Assembly (NCBI RefSeq): GCF_007954585.1
Contig: NZ_CP042382.1
Location: 1,302,001 to 1,366,000, forward strand
DNA: 64,000 bases
Direction: 5' to 3'
DNA from: Pistricoccus aurantiacus
GTDB taxonomy: Bacteria; Pseudomonadota; Gammaproteobacteria; Pseudomonadales; Halomonadaceae
Below the pieces are notes generated by a model. It worked only from the letters and a program-made list of their open reading frames with translations. It was not told where the DNA came from and did not search any database. The first letter of the stretch is position 1. Every line of letters begins with the position of its first letter. Below are positions 27,934 through 37,459 of the stretch, in pieces. Made by a program: the position numbers and the translations under genes.

Positions 27934-28763
27934 CGCTGCCCGCCTTGGAAGACCCGCGTCGGCTGCATTATCTCGACGCCATGGGCTTGAGCGCCTGGAC
28001 GGCGCGCTATCGATTGCCTAATGCGGCGCCGACACCGACCAGTGAATGGCAGACTCAGGTAGCGCCTGTGCCTCAGGCGCCGGCGCAGCGGCTGCATGCG
28101 CTGCTGGACGAGCCGGCGCCTTCCAGGACCACGCCCTCCAAGCCGAAGCCTGATCAAGACAGGCCGGTATCGCTTCAGGAATTTCGACGCCGGATATCGC
28201 CGGCTCAAGAAAAGCGCTGGGAAGGCTCTGAGGAGGCTCCGGTCGAGGCGGAAAAGCGCGTCGCCAAATTCGAGCCGCTACGCTTCACCCTGCAGCTAGG
28301 GGCGCTGGAAGGACGTTGGCTGGTGGTCATGGCCCAGGACGATCCGCCGTCGAGTCTATCAATGCGGTTTTTGCAGCAGCTGCTGTTCGCCGCCAGCATC
28401 CCCGCCATCCTGCCGGCGCTGCAAACCTTTCGCTGGCCGCTGATGGACGAGCTGCCGGTGGAAGAGCCTTTGGTGGAAGCGCGGGAAGGGTTGGAGGCGT
28501 TTCTCGCGGGTCGCAAGCGAGACGGCTGGAATATCGAGCGCCTGCTGATATTCGGCGAAAGCCCGTCTCTGGCGCGAGTGCTGACGCTTGATGATGGGAA
28601 GCAGGAATTCGGCTCTTCGCTGCTGGCACTGCCGGCCTGGCAAGTTTCCTCTCTGGAGACCCTGATGCAAAGCGCCGATGCCAAGCGGGCGCTCTGGCCA
28701 ATGCTCGGCGAGTGGCGTCGTCAGTGGCGAATTTCCGCGAACGGCAACTCAAGCGATGCCTGA
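27930..28763 (+). CDS. holD: Divergent HolD-like DNA polymerase III psi subunit
   Basis: A 277-residue protein, twice the length of E. coli HolD (137). I call it psi from three signs: the N-terminal YLDAMGLSAWTARYRLP resembles the psi chi-binding motif (LQQLGITQW); the C-terminal SLETLMQSADAKRALWPMLG resembles the HolD end (ALTDLRANPTARAALWQQIC); and rimI follows directly, as in E. coli holD-rimI. Pseudomonads are known to have a long, hard-to-recognise psi. The middle is proline-rich and charged. Start TTG 27930 overlaps bolA by 4 nt. Confidence 0.7.
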   Translation: MTLPALEDPRRLHYLDAMGLSAWTARYRLPNAAPTPTSEWQTQVAPVPQAPAQRLHALLDEPAPSRTTPSKPKPDQDRPVSLQEFRRRISPAQEKRWEGSEEAPVEAEKRVAKFEPLRFTLQLGALEGRWLVVMAQDDPPSSLSMRFLQQLLFAASIPAILPALQTFRWPLMDELPVEEPLVEAREGLEAFLAGRKRDGWNIERLLIFGESPSLARVLTLDDGKQEFGSSLLALPAWQVSSLETLMQSADAKRALWPMLGEWRRQWRISANGNSSDA

Positions 28764-29241
28764 ACCTCGGCTCCTACTGTTGCCGCTCGATACCAGCTGG
28801 AGGCAGGCGCTGATCGATCTCGAGCAGCAAGGCCAGCCGTACCCCTGGAGCGCGGCTCAACTCCGCCAAGCGCTCGACGATCCGCTGCTTTACATCTCGG
28901 GAGCGATTGGCAGTGGCGGGAAGCTGATCGGCTACGCGGTGCTGGCTCGGCTGCCCTTCGACGCGGAGTTGCAGGCCATTACCGTGGCGCCCCAGTGGCG
29001 ACGTCAAGGTATAGCCAGGGCGCTTATCGAAGGCCTGGTCAGCCGGGCTCGCGATTGGCAAAGCGAGCGCCTGCTGCTGGAAGTGCGTGCCGGCAATGCT
29101 GGAGCGATCGACCTGTATCGAGCGCTCGGCTTCAAGGAGGACGGGCGGCGGCCCGGCTATTATATGGGCATGGGAAATGACCGAGAGGACGCTATTTTAA
29201 TGTCACGTCCTCTGGTTTTGTCGATGTCTGATTCGACCTAG
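28756..29241 (+). CDS. rimI: Ribosomal protein bS18 alanine N-acetyltransferase
   Basis: GNAT acetyltransferase of 161 residues. The acetyl-CoA loop is AITVAPQWRRQGIARAL, followed by LLLEVRAGNAGAIDLYRALG and FKEDGRRPGYY, the standard RimI end. ATG 28756 overlaps the psi gene stop by 8 nt and matches the family start; the longer ORF from 28678 is a frame extension inside holD. It is convergent with zapB, the stop codons overlapping. Confidence 0.93.
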   Translation: MPEPRLLLLPLDTSWRQALIDLEQQGQPYPWSAAQLRQALDDPLLYISGAIGSGGKLIGYAVLARLPFDAELQAITVAPQWRRQGIARALIEGLVSRARDWQSERLLLEVRAGNAGAIDLYRALGFKEDGRRPGYYMGMGNDREDAILMSRPLVLSMSDST

Positions 29242-29477
29242 TAGGTCTCGCTTGATGCGGGAGAATCGCTCGGAGCAGCATCCATCGCAGAGCCGCTGGT
29301 CTCCAGTTCCTCGAACTTGCTCAGCAGGCCGTTCAGACGGCGTTCCCATTCTTCGCGCTCCTGCTTCAATCGCGCGTTTTCCTCGCGCAGTTCCTCGGCT
29401 TCCATCTTGAGCATTTCGAGGGCGTCCACGGCGCTGGTGATCTTTTGTTCAAGCTGGCTAAAAAGTTCGTGGCTCAT
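29238..29477 (-). CDS. zapB: ZapB-family cell-division coiled coil
   Basis: A 79-residue protein, almost wholly coiled coil from LFSQLEQKITSAVDALEML through EEWERRLNGLLSKFEELE, matching E. coli ZapB, which bridges ZapA-FtsZ and MatP at the division site. The C-terminal tail is Ser/Ala/Asp-rich. ATG 29477 has GGAG 6 nt upstream; the upstream part of the long ORF is in the rsmD region and not family-like. Confidence 0.88.
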   Translation of the reverse strand: MSHELFSQLEQKITSAVDALEMLKMEAEELREENARLKQEREEWERRLNGLLSKFEELETSGSAMDAAPSDSPASSETY

Positions 29478-29592
29478 TGGTGTCTCCTGATGATTGAATG
29501 GGTGCGATGAGTTTATTGATAGAGTGCGATGAGAGATATCAAACAGGCGCAGCCTACGACGCGGGAGGCGGTTCGGCAAGCGCCGCGGCTGA

Positions 29593-30225
29593 TCATGATG
29601 ACGCTGCGACCTGTCGATGAAAAAGAAGGCCCCGACTGTCTCCAGCACTTACCTCGCGATGCAGTCGCCAGGTCGCCGGCACGCAGAGATCGAGCTCCCG
29701 TTCTGTTTCCACATAAATCCAGGCGTCTTGAGCCAGCCAGCTTCGATCTTCCAGGGTGCGGCAGGCGTCCGCCGCCAGGCCTTGGTGAAACGGCGGGTCC
29801 AGAAGCACCAGATCGAAGAGTGGGAGCTTGTCCGGCGATTCTCGATTTCCCAGAAAACGCGCAGCGTCCGCGGTAATGACCTGACCCTTTGCCCCCAAGG
29901 TGGCCAGATTGTCGCGAAGCGCTAGGGCTACTCGGGGCTCGCGCTCGACGAACCAGGCCTCCCGCGCGCCTCGGGATAGCGCCTCCAGTCCCAGGGCGCC
30001 GGTGCCTGCGTAGAGATCCAGCACTCGCGCTCCATACAGGGCGTCGGTCAGCCAGTTGTAGAGGGTCTCGCGAACCCGGTCCGGGGTAGGGCGCAGCCCG
30101 GGGTGATCGAGCACCGGCAACAGACGGCGGCGATAGGCGCCGCCGATGATGCGCAGCCGTCCGGGCTGACGGGGTTTGCCGGAAGCGCGGCGCGAGCCGG
30201 CGTGTCGAGAGCGATGAGATTTCAT
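29593..30225 (-). CDS. rsmD: 16S rRNA (guanine-966-N2)-methyltransferase
   Basis: SAM-dependent methyltransferase of about 210 residues. RIIGGAYRRRLLPV and LRPTPDRVRETLYNWL are the N-terminal RsmD motifs, VLDLYAGTGALGLEALSRGA is the SAM loop and LVLLDPPF the catalytic D-P-P-F. The basic N-terminus (MKSHRSRHAGSRRASGKPR) likely binds rRNA. Start ATG 30225. It is divergent from ftsY, as in many gammaproteobacteria. Confidence 0.95.
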   Translation of the reverse strand: MKSHRSRHAGSRRASGKPRQPGRLRIIGGAYRRRLLPVLDHPGLRPTPDRVRETLYNWLTDALYGARVLDLYAGTGALGLEALSRGAREAWFVEREPRVALALRDNLATLGAKGQVITADAARFLGNRESPDKLPLFDLVLLDPPFHQGLAADACRTLEDRSWLAQDAWIYVETERELDLCVPATWRLHREVSAGDSRGLLFHRQVAASS

Positions 30226-30251
30226 GGGCAAAGATTGTACGCCCAGGCTTG

Positions 30252-30280
30252 TCTACAGTCATGACCGGCAATGTTAGAAT
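30252..30280 (+). promoter_or_regulatory. Candidate sigma-70 promoter of ftsYEX
   Basis: TCTACA (4 of 6 matches to the -35 consensus), 17-nt spacer, then TAGAAT (30275-30280), 35 nt before the ftsY ATG in the rsmD/ftsY divergent gap. No experimental support. Confidence 0.4.
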
Positions 30281-30315
30281 TACCCTATTGTTCAGACCTC
30301 GAGGTCAAGGCACCC

Positions 30316-31659
30316 ATGTTCGGAATTTTCAAGCGCAAGAAAAAGGATCAGCAGGAGTCGGTAGAAGAGGCCCATGACGAGCTAAAGCAAGACGATGAGC
30401 TAGACCGGACTTCTCAAGAAGAGACATTTCAGGAGGACGCCGAGGCTGCCGTCGGCCAGGTGGACCCGACAGATCAACCGGCGGTGGAGTTCAAGCCGGA
30501 CTCGTTGGAACAGGAAGCGGCGCGGGAGGCCTTGAAAGGCGATATCGAACCCGGCCAGGCGGAAAGCGCCTTGGACGAGACGCCGGTAGAGACGCTTCGT
30601 ACGGAGTTGGCGGAGGACGCCACCGGGACTGCCGAGTTGGCGGAGGATACCGCCGAGAGTAGTGAGCCAGCAAAAACGCCGGCGAAGGCGGAAAAGAAAG
30701 GTTGGTTCGCCCGTATGCGCGAGGGTCTTGGCAAGACCCGCGCCAATCTGTCGGATGGTGTCGCGGATCTGTTTCTGGGCAAGAAGCAGATCGACGAGGA
30801 ACTGATGGAAGACCTCGAGACTCAGCTGCTGATGGCGGACGTCGGTATCGAGGCCACTTCGGGAATCATCGATCGCCTGGCGGAGCGGGTCTCCCGCAAG
30901 GAAGTCAGGGATCCTCAGGCGCTGTACCGCGCCCTGCAGGATGAACTGACGGCGCTTCTCGATGGCGTCGCCATGCCGCTGGCTTTGCCACCCAAGGGCC
31001 AGGGACCCTTCGTCATCCTGATGGTGGGGGTCAATGGGGTGGGCAAGACCACCACCATCGGCAAGCTGACCAAGCGTTTCCAGGCGGAAGGGCGCAGCGT
31101 GATGCTGGCCGCCGGGGACACCTTTCGCGCCGCGGCGGTGGAGCAGCTCAAGGTATGGGGGGAGCGTAACCGAGTGCCGGTGATCGCCCAGCATACCGGC
31201 GCGGACAGCGCCTCGGTGATCTACGATGCGGTGGCCGCCGCCAAGGCGCGCAAGGTCGACGTGCTGATCGCCGATACCGCCGGGCGGCTGCACAATAAAG
31301 GCCACCTGATGGAAGAACTCAAGAAGGTGCAGCGGGTGATGGCCAAGCTCGATGAGCAAGCACCCCACGAAGTGATGCTGGTGCTGGATGCGGGCACCGG
31401 CCAGAACGCTCTGGCTCAAGCCAGCACCTTCAACGAAGCCATACCGATCACCGGCATTACCCTGACCAAGCTCGACGGCACCGCCAAGGGCGGCATCATC
31501 TTTGCCTTGGCCAAGCAGTTGGGTACGCCGATTCGCTTTATCGGCGTGGGAGAAGGCCTGGACGACCTGCGCTCCTTCGTCGCCCGTGAGTTCGTGGATG
31601 CCTTGTTCAGCCAGGAGGGTGCGGGCGGCCGAGGCGCTGCTGCCGAGAGTGCCCGCTGA
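30316..31659 (+). CDS. ftsY: Signal recognition particle receptor FtsY
   Basis: SRP GTPase receptor of 447 residues that docks SRP-ribosome complexes at the membrane. A basic start ([13 protein letters not shown]) is followed by about 125 acidic residues (A domain), then the helical N domain and GTPase G domain: [14 protein letters not shown] (P-loop), [22 protein letters not shown] and the C-terminal [17 protein letters not shown] 30316 gives the standard start. It leads ftsY-ftsE-ftsX-rpoH, the usual gammaproteobacterial order. Confidence 0.97.
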   Translation: MFGIFKRKKKDQQESVEEAHDELKQDDELDRTSQEETFQEDAEAAVGQVDPTDQPAVEFKPDSLEQEAAREALKGDIEPGQAESALDETPVETLRTELAEDATGTAELAEDTAESSEPAKTPAKAEKKGWFARMREGLGKTRANLSDGVADLFLGKKQIDEELMEDLETQLLMADVGIEATSGIIDRLAERVSRKEVRDPQALYRALQDELTALLDGVAMPLALPPKGQGPFVILMVGVNGVGKTTTIGKLTKRFQAEGRSVMLAAGDTFRAAAVEQLKVWGERNRVPVIAQHTGADSASVIYDAVAAAKARKVDVLIADTAGRLHNKGHLMEELKKVQRVMAKLDEQAPHEVMLVLDAGTGQNALAQASTFNEAIPITGITLTKLDGTAKGGIIFALAKQLGTPIRFIGVGEGLDDLRSFVAREFVDALFSQEGAGGRGAAAESAR

Positions 31660-31662
31660 TTC

Positions 31663-32331
31663 ATGATCACCTTCGAGCACGTAGGCAAGCGTTACGGCGG
31701 ACGCTTCGAAGCCTTGTCCAATATCGACTTCCATATGACCCGCGGCGAGATGGTCTTCCTGACCGGCCACTCCGGCGCCGGAAAGAGTTCGCTGCTGCGC
31801 CTGATCATGCTGCTGGAGCGGCCTTCTCGAGGACGGGTGCTGGTAGCGGGCCACGATCTTGCCGGGCTGCATGCGTCACAGGTGCCTTTCTATCGGCGCC
31901 AGATCGGCGTGGTGTTTCAGGATCATCAACTGCTGTTCGACCGTTCGATATACGCCAACGTGGCGCTACCCCTGGAAATCCAGGGGGTCGAACCGCGAGA
32001 TATCGCGCGGCGAGTGCGCGCGGCGCTGGACAAGGTGGGTCTCCTGCATCGAGAGAAAGCGCTGCCCATCGAGCTTTCTGGTGGAGAGCAGCAGCGGGTG
32101 GGCATCGCCCGAGCGGTGGTTAACAAGCCGGCGCTGCTGCTGGCGGATGAGCCCACCGGCAACCTGGACCCGCAACTGAGTGTGGATATCATGACCCTGT
32201 TCGAAGATTTCAATCGTATCGGCACCACAGTGGTGGTGGCCAGCCACGACCTGGCGCTGATCGCTCGCTTGCGTCATCGGGTGCTGCGACTGCGGGACGG
32301 TCGCCTGGTGGCGGATCAGGAGGCGGCATGA
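31663..32331 (+). CDS. ftsE: Cell-division ABC ATPase FtsE
   Basis: A 222-residue ATPase that with FtsX relays division signals to periplasmic peptidoglycan hydrolases. Walker [11 protein letters not shown]-loop VFQDHQLL, signature LSGGEQQR, Walker [13 protein letters not shown] and the switch His in VVASHDLAL are all present. It starts 3 nt after ftsY and overlaps ftsX by 4 nt (ATGA). Confidence 0.97.
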   Translation: MITFEHVGKRYGGRFEALSNIDFHMTRGEMVFLTGHSGAGKSSLLRLIMLLERPSRGRVLVAGHDLAGLHASQVPFYRRQIGVVFQDHQLLFDRSIYANVALPLEIQGVEPRDIARRVRAALDKVGLLHREKALPIELSGGEQQRVGIARAVVNKPALLLADEPTGNLDPQLSVDIMTLFEDFNRIGTTVVVASHDLALIARLRHRVLRLRDGRLVADQEAA

Positions 32332-33308
32332 GCCAGGAGCCGGCGACTCGACCCCCAAGGCGGGGGGCGCGCAGTCAGTCCACCGGCTACCAGAGTCGGC
32401 TGCGCGCCTGGGGGCGCCATCATCGACGGATGAGTGGCCAAAGCGCCGGGCGACTGCTGCGCTACCCGTTCAGCAGTCTCTTGACCATGCTGGCCATCGC
32501 CATCGCCTTGATATTACCTACCGGCCTATGGCTGGTGCTGGATAGCGCCCGGCTGGTGAATACCCAACTCGATGCCAGCGCCACCCTGACCGTCTACCTG
32601 GACAAGGAACTGACCGAGACCCAGGTGGTAAAGATCGCCGGAATCATCGCCGAACAGCCCCGGGTCGGTGTGGCGCGGCTGATCGGCGCAGACCAGGGCA
32701 TGCGGGAATTCGAGGATTCTTTGGGGCTCGAGGACGCCTTGAGCCGACTCGAGATCAATCCGCTGCCCGCCAGCGTCGTCGTGACGCCGAGCGATTCCGG
32801 GCCGCAGACCGCCCACGCTCTGGCCCAGCGCCTGGGGGAGATCGAGGGGGTAGACGAGGTGCGTTTCGATCTGGCCTGGCTGGAACGGCTGCAGCGGCTG
32901 GCCGCCCTGGGCAAGCGGCTGGTACTGGCGCTGGGAGTGCTATTCGGGCTAGGGGTGCTGCTGATCGTCGGCAATACCATACGGCTGGCGGTGGAAAGCC
33001 GCCGCCAGGAAATTCAGGTGGTGACCCTGATCGGCGCCACTCACGGTTTCGTACGGCGGCCCTTCCTGTATAGCGGCGCCTGGTATGGCCTGGGCGGCGG
33101 GCTGCTCGCCTGGCTGCTATTGAATCTCGGCGGCCAGTGGCTGGCGGTGCCGATTTCCGCTCTGGCCGAGAGCTACGGCGCAAATTATCAATTGCCCCGA
33201 TTGGGGTTCCAGGGCTCGGCAATTCTGCTGATTTGCAGTACGATGTTGGGTTTACTGGGTGCCTGGCTGGCAGTGGGGAGACACTTGGCGGATTCGCGGC
33301 CCCGCTAG
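32328..33308 (+). CDS. ftsX: Cell-division membrane protein FtsX
   Basis: A 326-residue FtsE partner with a cytoplasmic basic N-terminus, TM1 near residues 45-65 (LLTMLAIAIALILPTGLWLV), a periplasmic domain that would bind an EnvC-like activator, and three further TM helices at the C-terminus. LTEAQ-type and EVRFDLAWLERL segments match the family. Translation is coupled to ftsE by a 4-nt overlap. Confidence 0.96.
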   Translation: MSQEPATRPPRRGARSQSTGYQSRLRAWGRHHRRMSGQSAGRLLRYPFSSLLTMLAIAIALILPTGLWLVLDSARLVNTQLDASATLTVYLDKELTETQVVKIAGIIAEQPRVGVARLIGADQGMREFEDSLGLEDALSRLEINPLPASVVVTPSDSGPQTAHALAQRLGEIEGVDEVRFDLAWLERLQRLAALGKRLVLALGVLFGLGVLLIVGNTIRLAVESRRQEIQVVTLIGATHGFVRRPFLYSGAWYGLGGGLLAWLLLNLGGQWLAVPISALAESYGANYQLPRLGFQGSAILLICSTMLGLLGAWLAVGRHLADSRPR

Positions 33309-33394
33309 CGTTGGTGGTCCTTCGGTAAAAGGGAACTTTTCGCCCGCGTCAAGGTCGTACAAGTAGAACGTTAGTAGCCTAAGAAAAATAGAGC

Positions 33395-33400
33395 TATACT
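33395..33400 (+). promoter_or_regulatory. -10-like element upstream of rpoH
   Basis: TATACT lies 48 nt before the rpoH ATG in the ftsX-rpoH gap. No convincing -35 is seen 16-18 nt upstream, so the promoter class is open; rpoH genes often have several promoters. Confidence 0.35.
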
Positions 33401-33447
33401 ATGATGATGGTTACCGAAATGGTTATTTTCAAGGGCTAAAGGGAGAC

Positions 33448-34323
33448 ATGGAACCTATGAGCAATAGTCTTCAGCCTGTGGGCCTGTTATCGCCGGGCCA
33501 CGACCTGAACGCCTATATCCAGGCGGTCAATACGGTGCCCGTATTGAGTGTCGAGGAAGAACGCGAACTGGGGTTTCGCCTATACGACGACAACGATCTC
33601 GAGGCCGCTCGTCGGCTGGTCATGTCGCATCTGCGCTTCGTGGTGCATATCGCCCGAGGCTATTCCGGTTACGGCTTGCCTCAGGCGGACCTGATTCAGG
33701 AAGGCAACGTGGGTCTGATGAAGGCGGTCAAGCGCTTCGATCCCAATCAGGGCGTGCGCCTGGTGTCTTTTGCGGTGCACTGGATCAAGGCGGAAATCCA
33801 CGAATTCGTGCTGCGCAACTGGCGTATCGTCAAGATCGCCACCACCAAGGCCCAGCGAAAGCTGTTCTTCAATCTGCGTGGCGCCAAGAAGCGCCTGGCA
33901 TGGCTGAACAGCGACGAAGTCGAGGCCATCGCCAAGGATCTCGACGTCAAGCCGGAAGTGGTGCGGGAGATGGAAGGCCGGCTATCCGCCTACGACGCGG
34001 GTTTCGACGCCTCGCCGGGAGAGGAGGAAGAGCAGGGCTATCAGGCGCCGGTGCATTATCTGGACGACGCCAGCTTCGATCCAGCGACCCAGCTGGAAGA
34101 CAGCGACTGGGAAGAGGATTCCACTCAGCGCCTCCAGTCCGCCATGGCGAAACTGGACGAGCGTTCCCAGGATATCCTGCGTCGCCGCTGGCTGGCGGAA
34201 CCCAAGGCGACCCTGCATGAACTGGCGGATATCTACGGGGTTTCCGCGGAACGGATTCGTCAGCTCGAGAAGAACGCCATGAAGAAGATCAAGCAGCAGA
34301 TCGGTGATGCGCTGGTGGCTTGA
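33448..34323 (+). CDS. rpoH: Heat-shock sigma factor RpoH (sigma-32)
   Basis: Alternative sigma factor of about 291 residues. Region 2 is intact ([20 protein letters not shown], then [20 protein letters not shown]), the RpoH box [17 protein letters not shown] is present, and region 4 ends in [20 protein letters not shown]. An in-frame ATG at 33457 gives [10 protein letters not shown], a common family start; GGGAG at 33441-33445 suits neither start perfectly, so the difference is three residues. It follows ftsX by 139 nt and ends at a bidirectional terminator. Confidence 0.97.
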   Translation: MEPMSNSLQPVGLLSPGHDLNAYIQAVNTVPVLSVEEERELGFRLYDDNDLEAARRLVMSHLRFVVHIARGYSGYGLPQADLIQEGNVGLMKAVKRFDPNQGVRLVSFAVHWIKAEIHEFVLRNWRIVKIATTKAQRKLFFNLRGAKKRLAWLNSDEVEAIAKDLDVKPEVVREMEGRLSAYDAGFDASPGEEEEQGYQAPVHYLDDASFDPATQLEDSDWEEDSTQRLQSAMAKLDERSQDILRRRWLAEPKATLHELADIYGVSAERIRQLEKNAMKKIKQQIGDALVA

Positions 34324-34348
34324 CATGAGGGCATCTTACAGAGGCAAA

Positions 34349-34376
34349 AAGAACCCCGGCATCGACCGGGGTTCTT
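34349..34376. terminator. Bidirectional terminator between rpoH and argB
   Basis: AAGAACCCCGG pairs perfectly with CCGGGGTTCTT (11 bp) around a 6-nt loop, flanked by A-rich and T-rich ends, between two convergent genes. Confidence 0.88.
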
Positions 34377-34386
34377 GCTTTCTATG

Positions 34387-35319
<933 letters not shown>

Positions 35320-36702
35320 TCAAAGGGGGATTTCGAGCTCCGGCGCCACCTGCTTGAGCGCTTGGGCGAAACGCTCGCGGACGCGTGCCAGGGCGTCTTC
35401 GCTCTTGCCCTCGAAGCGCAGTACCAGCATCGGCGTGGTATTGGAGGCGCGGCACAGTCCCCAGCCGTCCGGATAATCCACGCGGATACCGTCCAGGGTG
35501 GTCTTGACGCCTTCGTCACCGAAATCGCCTTCCTTGGCCAGCCGCGCCACCAGATCAAACTTGGTATCGTCAGTGACCTCGACGTTGATTTCCGGAGTGC
35601 TCAGATCCTGAGGGAAGCGATCGAAGAAGGTATCCGCATCGTCCGGCTGACGGGAAAGGATCTCCAGCAGCCGCGCCGCGCCGTAAAGACCGTCATCGAA
35701 GCCGTACCAGCGCTCCTTGAAGAAGATGTGTCCGCTCATTTCCCCGGCGAGCAGGGCGCCGGTTTCCTTCATGCGCGCCTTGATCAGGGAATGGCCGGTA
35801 CGCCACATTTCCGGGGTGCCGCCGGCGTTTTCGATCACCTGGGCCAGATTGCCGGTGCACTTGACGTCGAAGATCACTTTGGCGCCGGGGTTACGGGACA
35901 GCATGTCCTCGGCGAAGGCCATCATCAGTCGATCAGGGTAGATCAGCTCGCCCTTGGGGGTAATTACCCCGAGCCGGTCGCCGTCGCCGTCGAAGGCCAG
36001 GCCGATATCCGCGCCGGTTTCCTTGACGGTGCGAATCAGATCCTTGAGATTCTCCGGCTTGCCCGGGTCCGGGTGATGGTTGGGGAAGGTGCCATCGATC
36101 TCGTCGTAAAGCGGAATCATTTCTACGCCCAGGCGCTCGATCAGCTGTGGACCCATTTCTCCCGCCACGCCATTGCCACAGTCCACCACCGCCTTGAGCG
36201 GTCGATCGATGGATATGTCGGACAGAACGCGCTCCAGATAACGCTCGCGAATGTCTCCCTTGATATGGCTGCCCTGACCGACGATCAGGTCGTTATCGAC
36301 AATTCGCTGGTAAAGGGCGGTGATGGCTTCGCCGGACAGGGTCTCGCCGCCGAGCACGATCTTGAAACCGTTATAGTCCGGCGGGTTGTGGCTGCCGGTG
36401 ACCACTACGCCAGAGGTGGAGTCTTCCAGCACGTGGGTGGCGTAATAAAGTACCGGGGTGGGCACCATGCCGATATCGACCACCTTGCGGCCCGACGTGA
36501 TCAGGCCACGAATCAGCGCATCCACCAGCCGCGGACCGGAAAGACGACCGTCCCGGGCAACGATGACCGTATCTTCGTCACGGGCGGCGGCTTCGCTGCC
36601 GATGGCTTGGCCGATCTTCTCGACATTGAGCTCCGTCAGAGTGTCATCGACGATGCCGCGAATATCGTAGGCGCGAAAGATGGAAGCGGGTATCTGGGTC
36701 AT
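35320..36702 (-). CDS. algC: Phosphomannomutase/phosphoglucomutase
   Basis: About 460-residue alpha-D-phosphohexomutase that supplies Man-1-P and Glc-1-P for lipopolysaccharide and exopolysaccharide. IFRAYDIRGIVDDTL is the N-terminal loop, VVVTGSHNPPDYNGFK holds the phospho-serine, AFDGDGDRLGV is the metal loop and GEMSGHIFF the sugar-binding loop. ATG 36702 has AGGA 8 nt upstream and the family start; the extension to 36750 is not conserved. A structured repeat element lies just upstream. Confidence 0.95.
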   Translation of the reverse strand: MTQIPASIFRAYDIRGIVDDTLTELNVEKIGQAIGSEAAARDEDTVIVARDGRLSGPRLVDALIRGLITSGRKVVDIGMVPTPVLYYATHVLEDSTSGVVVTGSHNPPDYNGFKIVLGGETLSGEAITALYQRIVDNDLIVGQGSHIKGDIRERYLERVLSDISIDRPLKAVVDCGNGVAGEMGPQLIERLGVEMIPLYDEIDGTFPNHHPDPGKPENLKDLIRTVKETGADIGLAFDGDGDRLGVITPKGELIYPDRLMMAFAEDMLSRNPGAKVIFDVKCTGNLAQVIENAGGTPEMWRTGHSLIKARMKETGALLAGEMSGHIFFKERWYGFDDGLYGAARLLEILSRQPDDADTFFDRFPQDLSTPEINVEVTDDTKFDLVARLAKEGDFGDEGVKTTLDGIRVDYPDGWGLCRASNTTPMLVLRFEGKSEDALARVRERFAQALKQVAPELEIPL

Positions 36703-36783
36703 AGAGCGGTTCCTTGATAAGTCATCCAAAAGATAGCTCAGCGCTATCATGATTAGTCTGTCGCTCGGGACTGACCCGTCGAC

Positions 36784-36917
36784 AGGTCTTCGAGCGGGGC
36801 CGGCCCTCCGGAGGCGCTGTAAACCCTTCCTTGGGCGCTACTTTTGCTGTCTGACCGCCATGGATGGCGGAAATGCCGGAATTGTATGGAACTTTTTCCG
36901 GCCATGGCAAAAGACCT
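36784..36917. repeat. 134-bp multi-hairpin element with 7-bp terminal inverted repeats
   Basis: The ends are AGGTCTT (36784-36790) and AAGACCT (36911-36917). Inside lie the palindromes GGGCCGGCCC (36797-36806) and CCTCCGGAGG (36805-36814), the hairpin CCGCCAT-GG-ATGGCGG (36855-36870), the arms GCCGGAA/TTCCGGC (36875-36881 and 36896-36902) and GCCATGGC (36901-36908). GGCGCT is repeated directly at 36813 and 36834. Nothing in it looks coding. The layout is that of a dispersed intergenic repeat (MITE or REP-like), and similar sequences are, to my memory, common between Halomonas genes; copies could not be searched. It fills most of the dut-algC gap. Confidence 0.65.
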
Positions 36918-36994
36918 CCTTTTCGACCTGTCCCCGGCGTCCCTCGTTTATTCAGTTGAGATTGTCCCTAGATCGCCCATAGGGCGGTGAAACA

Positions 36995-37459
36995 TCAGTG
37001 GCGACCGGAACTGCCGAAGCCGTCGGCGCCCCGCAGGCTTTCTTCGAAGCTCTCGACTACCTGGAGTTCGGCTTGCACTACGGGCACCAGCACGTATTGG
37101 GCGAGACGCTCGAAGGGTTCGAGGGTGAAAGGTCTCCGGCCGCGATTCCAGGTGGAAATCATCAGTTCGCCCTGGTAGTCGGAATCGATCAGCCCGACCA
37201 GGTTGCCCAGCACAATGCCGTGCTTGTGGCCCAGGCCGGAGCGGGGCAGGATCAGGCCCGCCAAGGCCGGGTCACCGATATGAATGGCCAGGCCGGTACG
37301 CACCAGCTCGCATTGTCCCGGTTCGAGGGTCAGGGGCGCATCCAGCAGGGCCCGCAGGTCCATGCCGGCGCTGCCCTGGCTCGAATAAGTGGGCAGGCCG
37401 AAGTCTCGCAGGCGTTCGTCGAGGATTCTCACCGCCAGGCGCGGCTTGGGGTCGGTCAT
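36995..37459 (-). CDS. dut: dUTP diphosphatase
   Basis: Trimeric dUTPase of 154 residues that removes dUTP and makes dUMP for thymidylate. All five motifs are visible: [46 protein letters not shown] and the C-terminal GFGSSGRH. The start overlaps the coaBC stop by 4 nt, the usual coaBC-dut coupling. Confidence 0.97.
   Translation of the reverse strand: MTDPKPRLAVRILDERLRDFGLPTYSSQGSAGMDLRALLDAPLTLEPGQCELVRTGLAIHIGDPALAGLILPRSGLGHKHGIVLGNLVGLIDSDYQGELMISTWNRGRRPFTLEPFERLAQYVLVPVVQAELQVVESFEESLRGADGFGSSGRH

Noticed and set aside
29238-29648. Longer start for the zapB gene
   Set aside because: The upstream 57 codons are basic and unlike ZapB; the internal ATG has an SD and the family start.
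36722-36910. A 62-codon minus-strand ORF upstream of algC
   Set aside because: It lies within the palindromic repeat element and its sequence follows the repeat, so it is probably a by-product.
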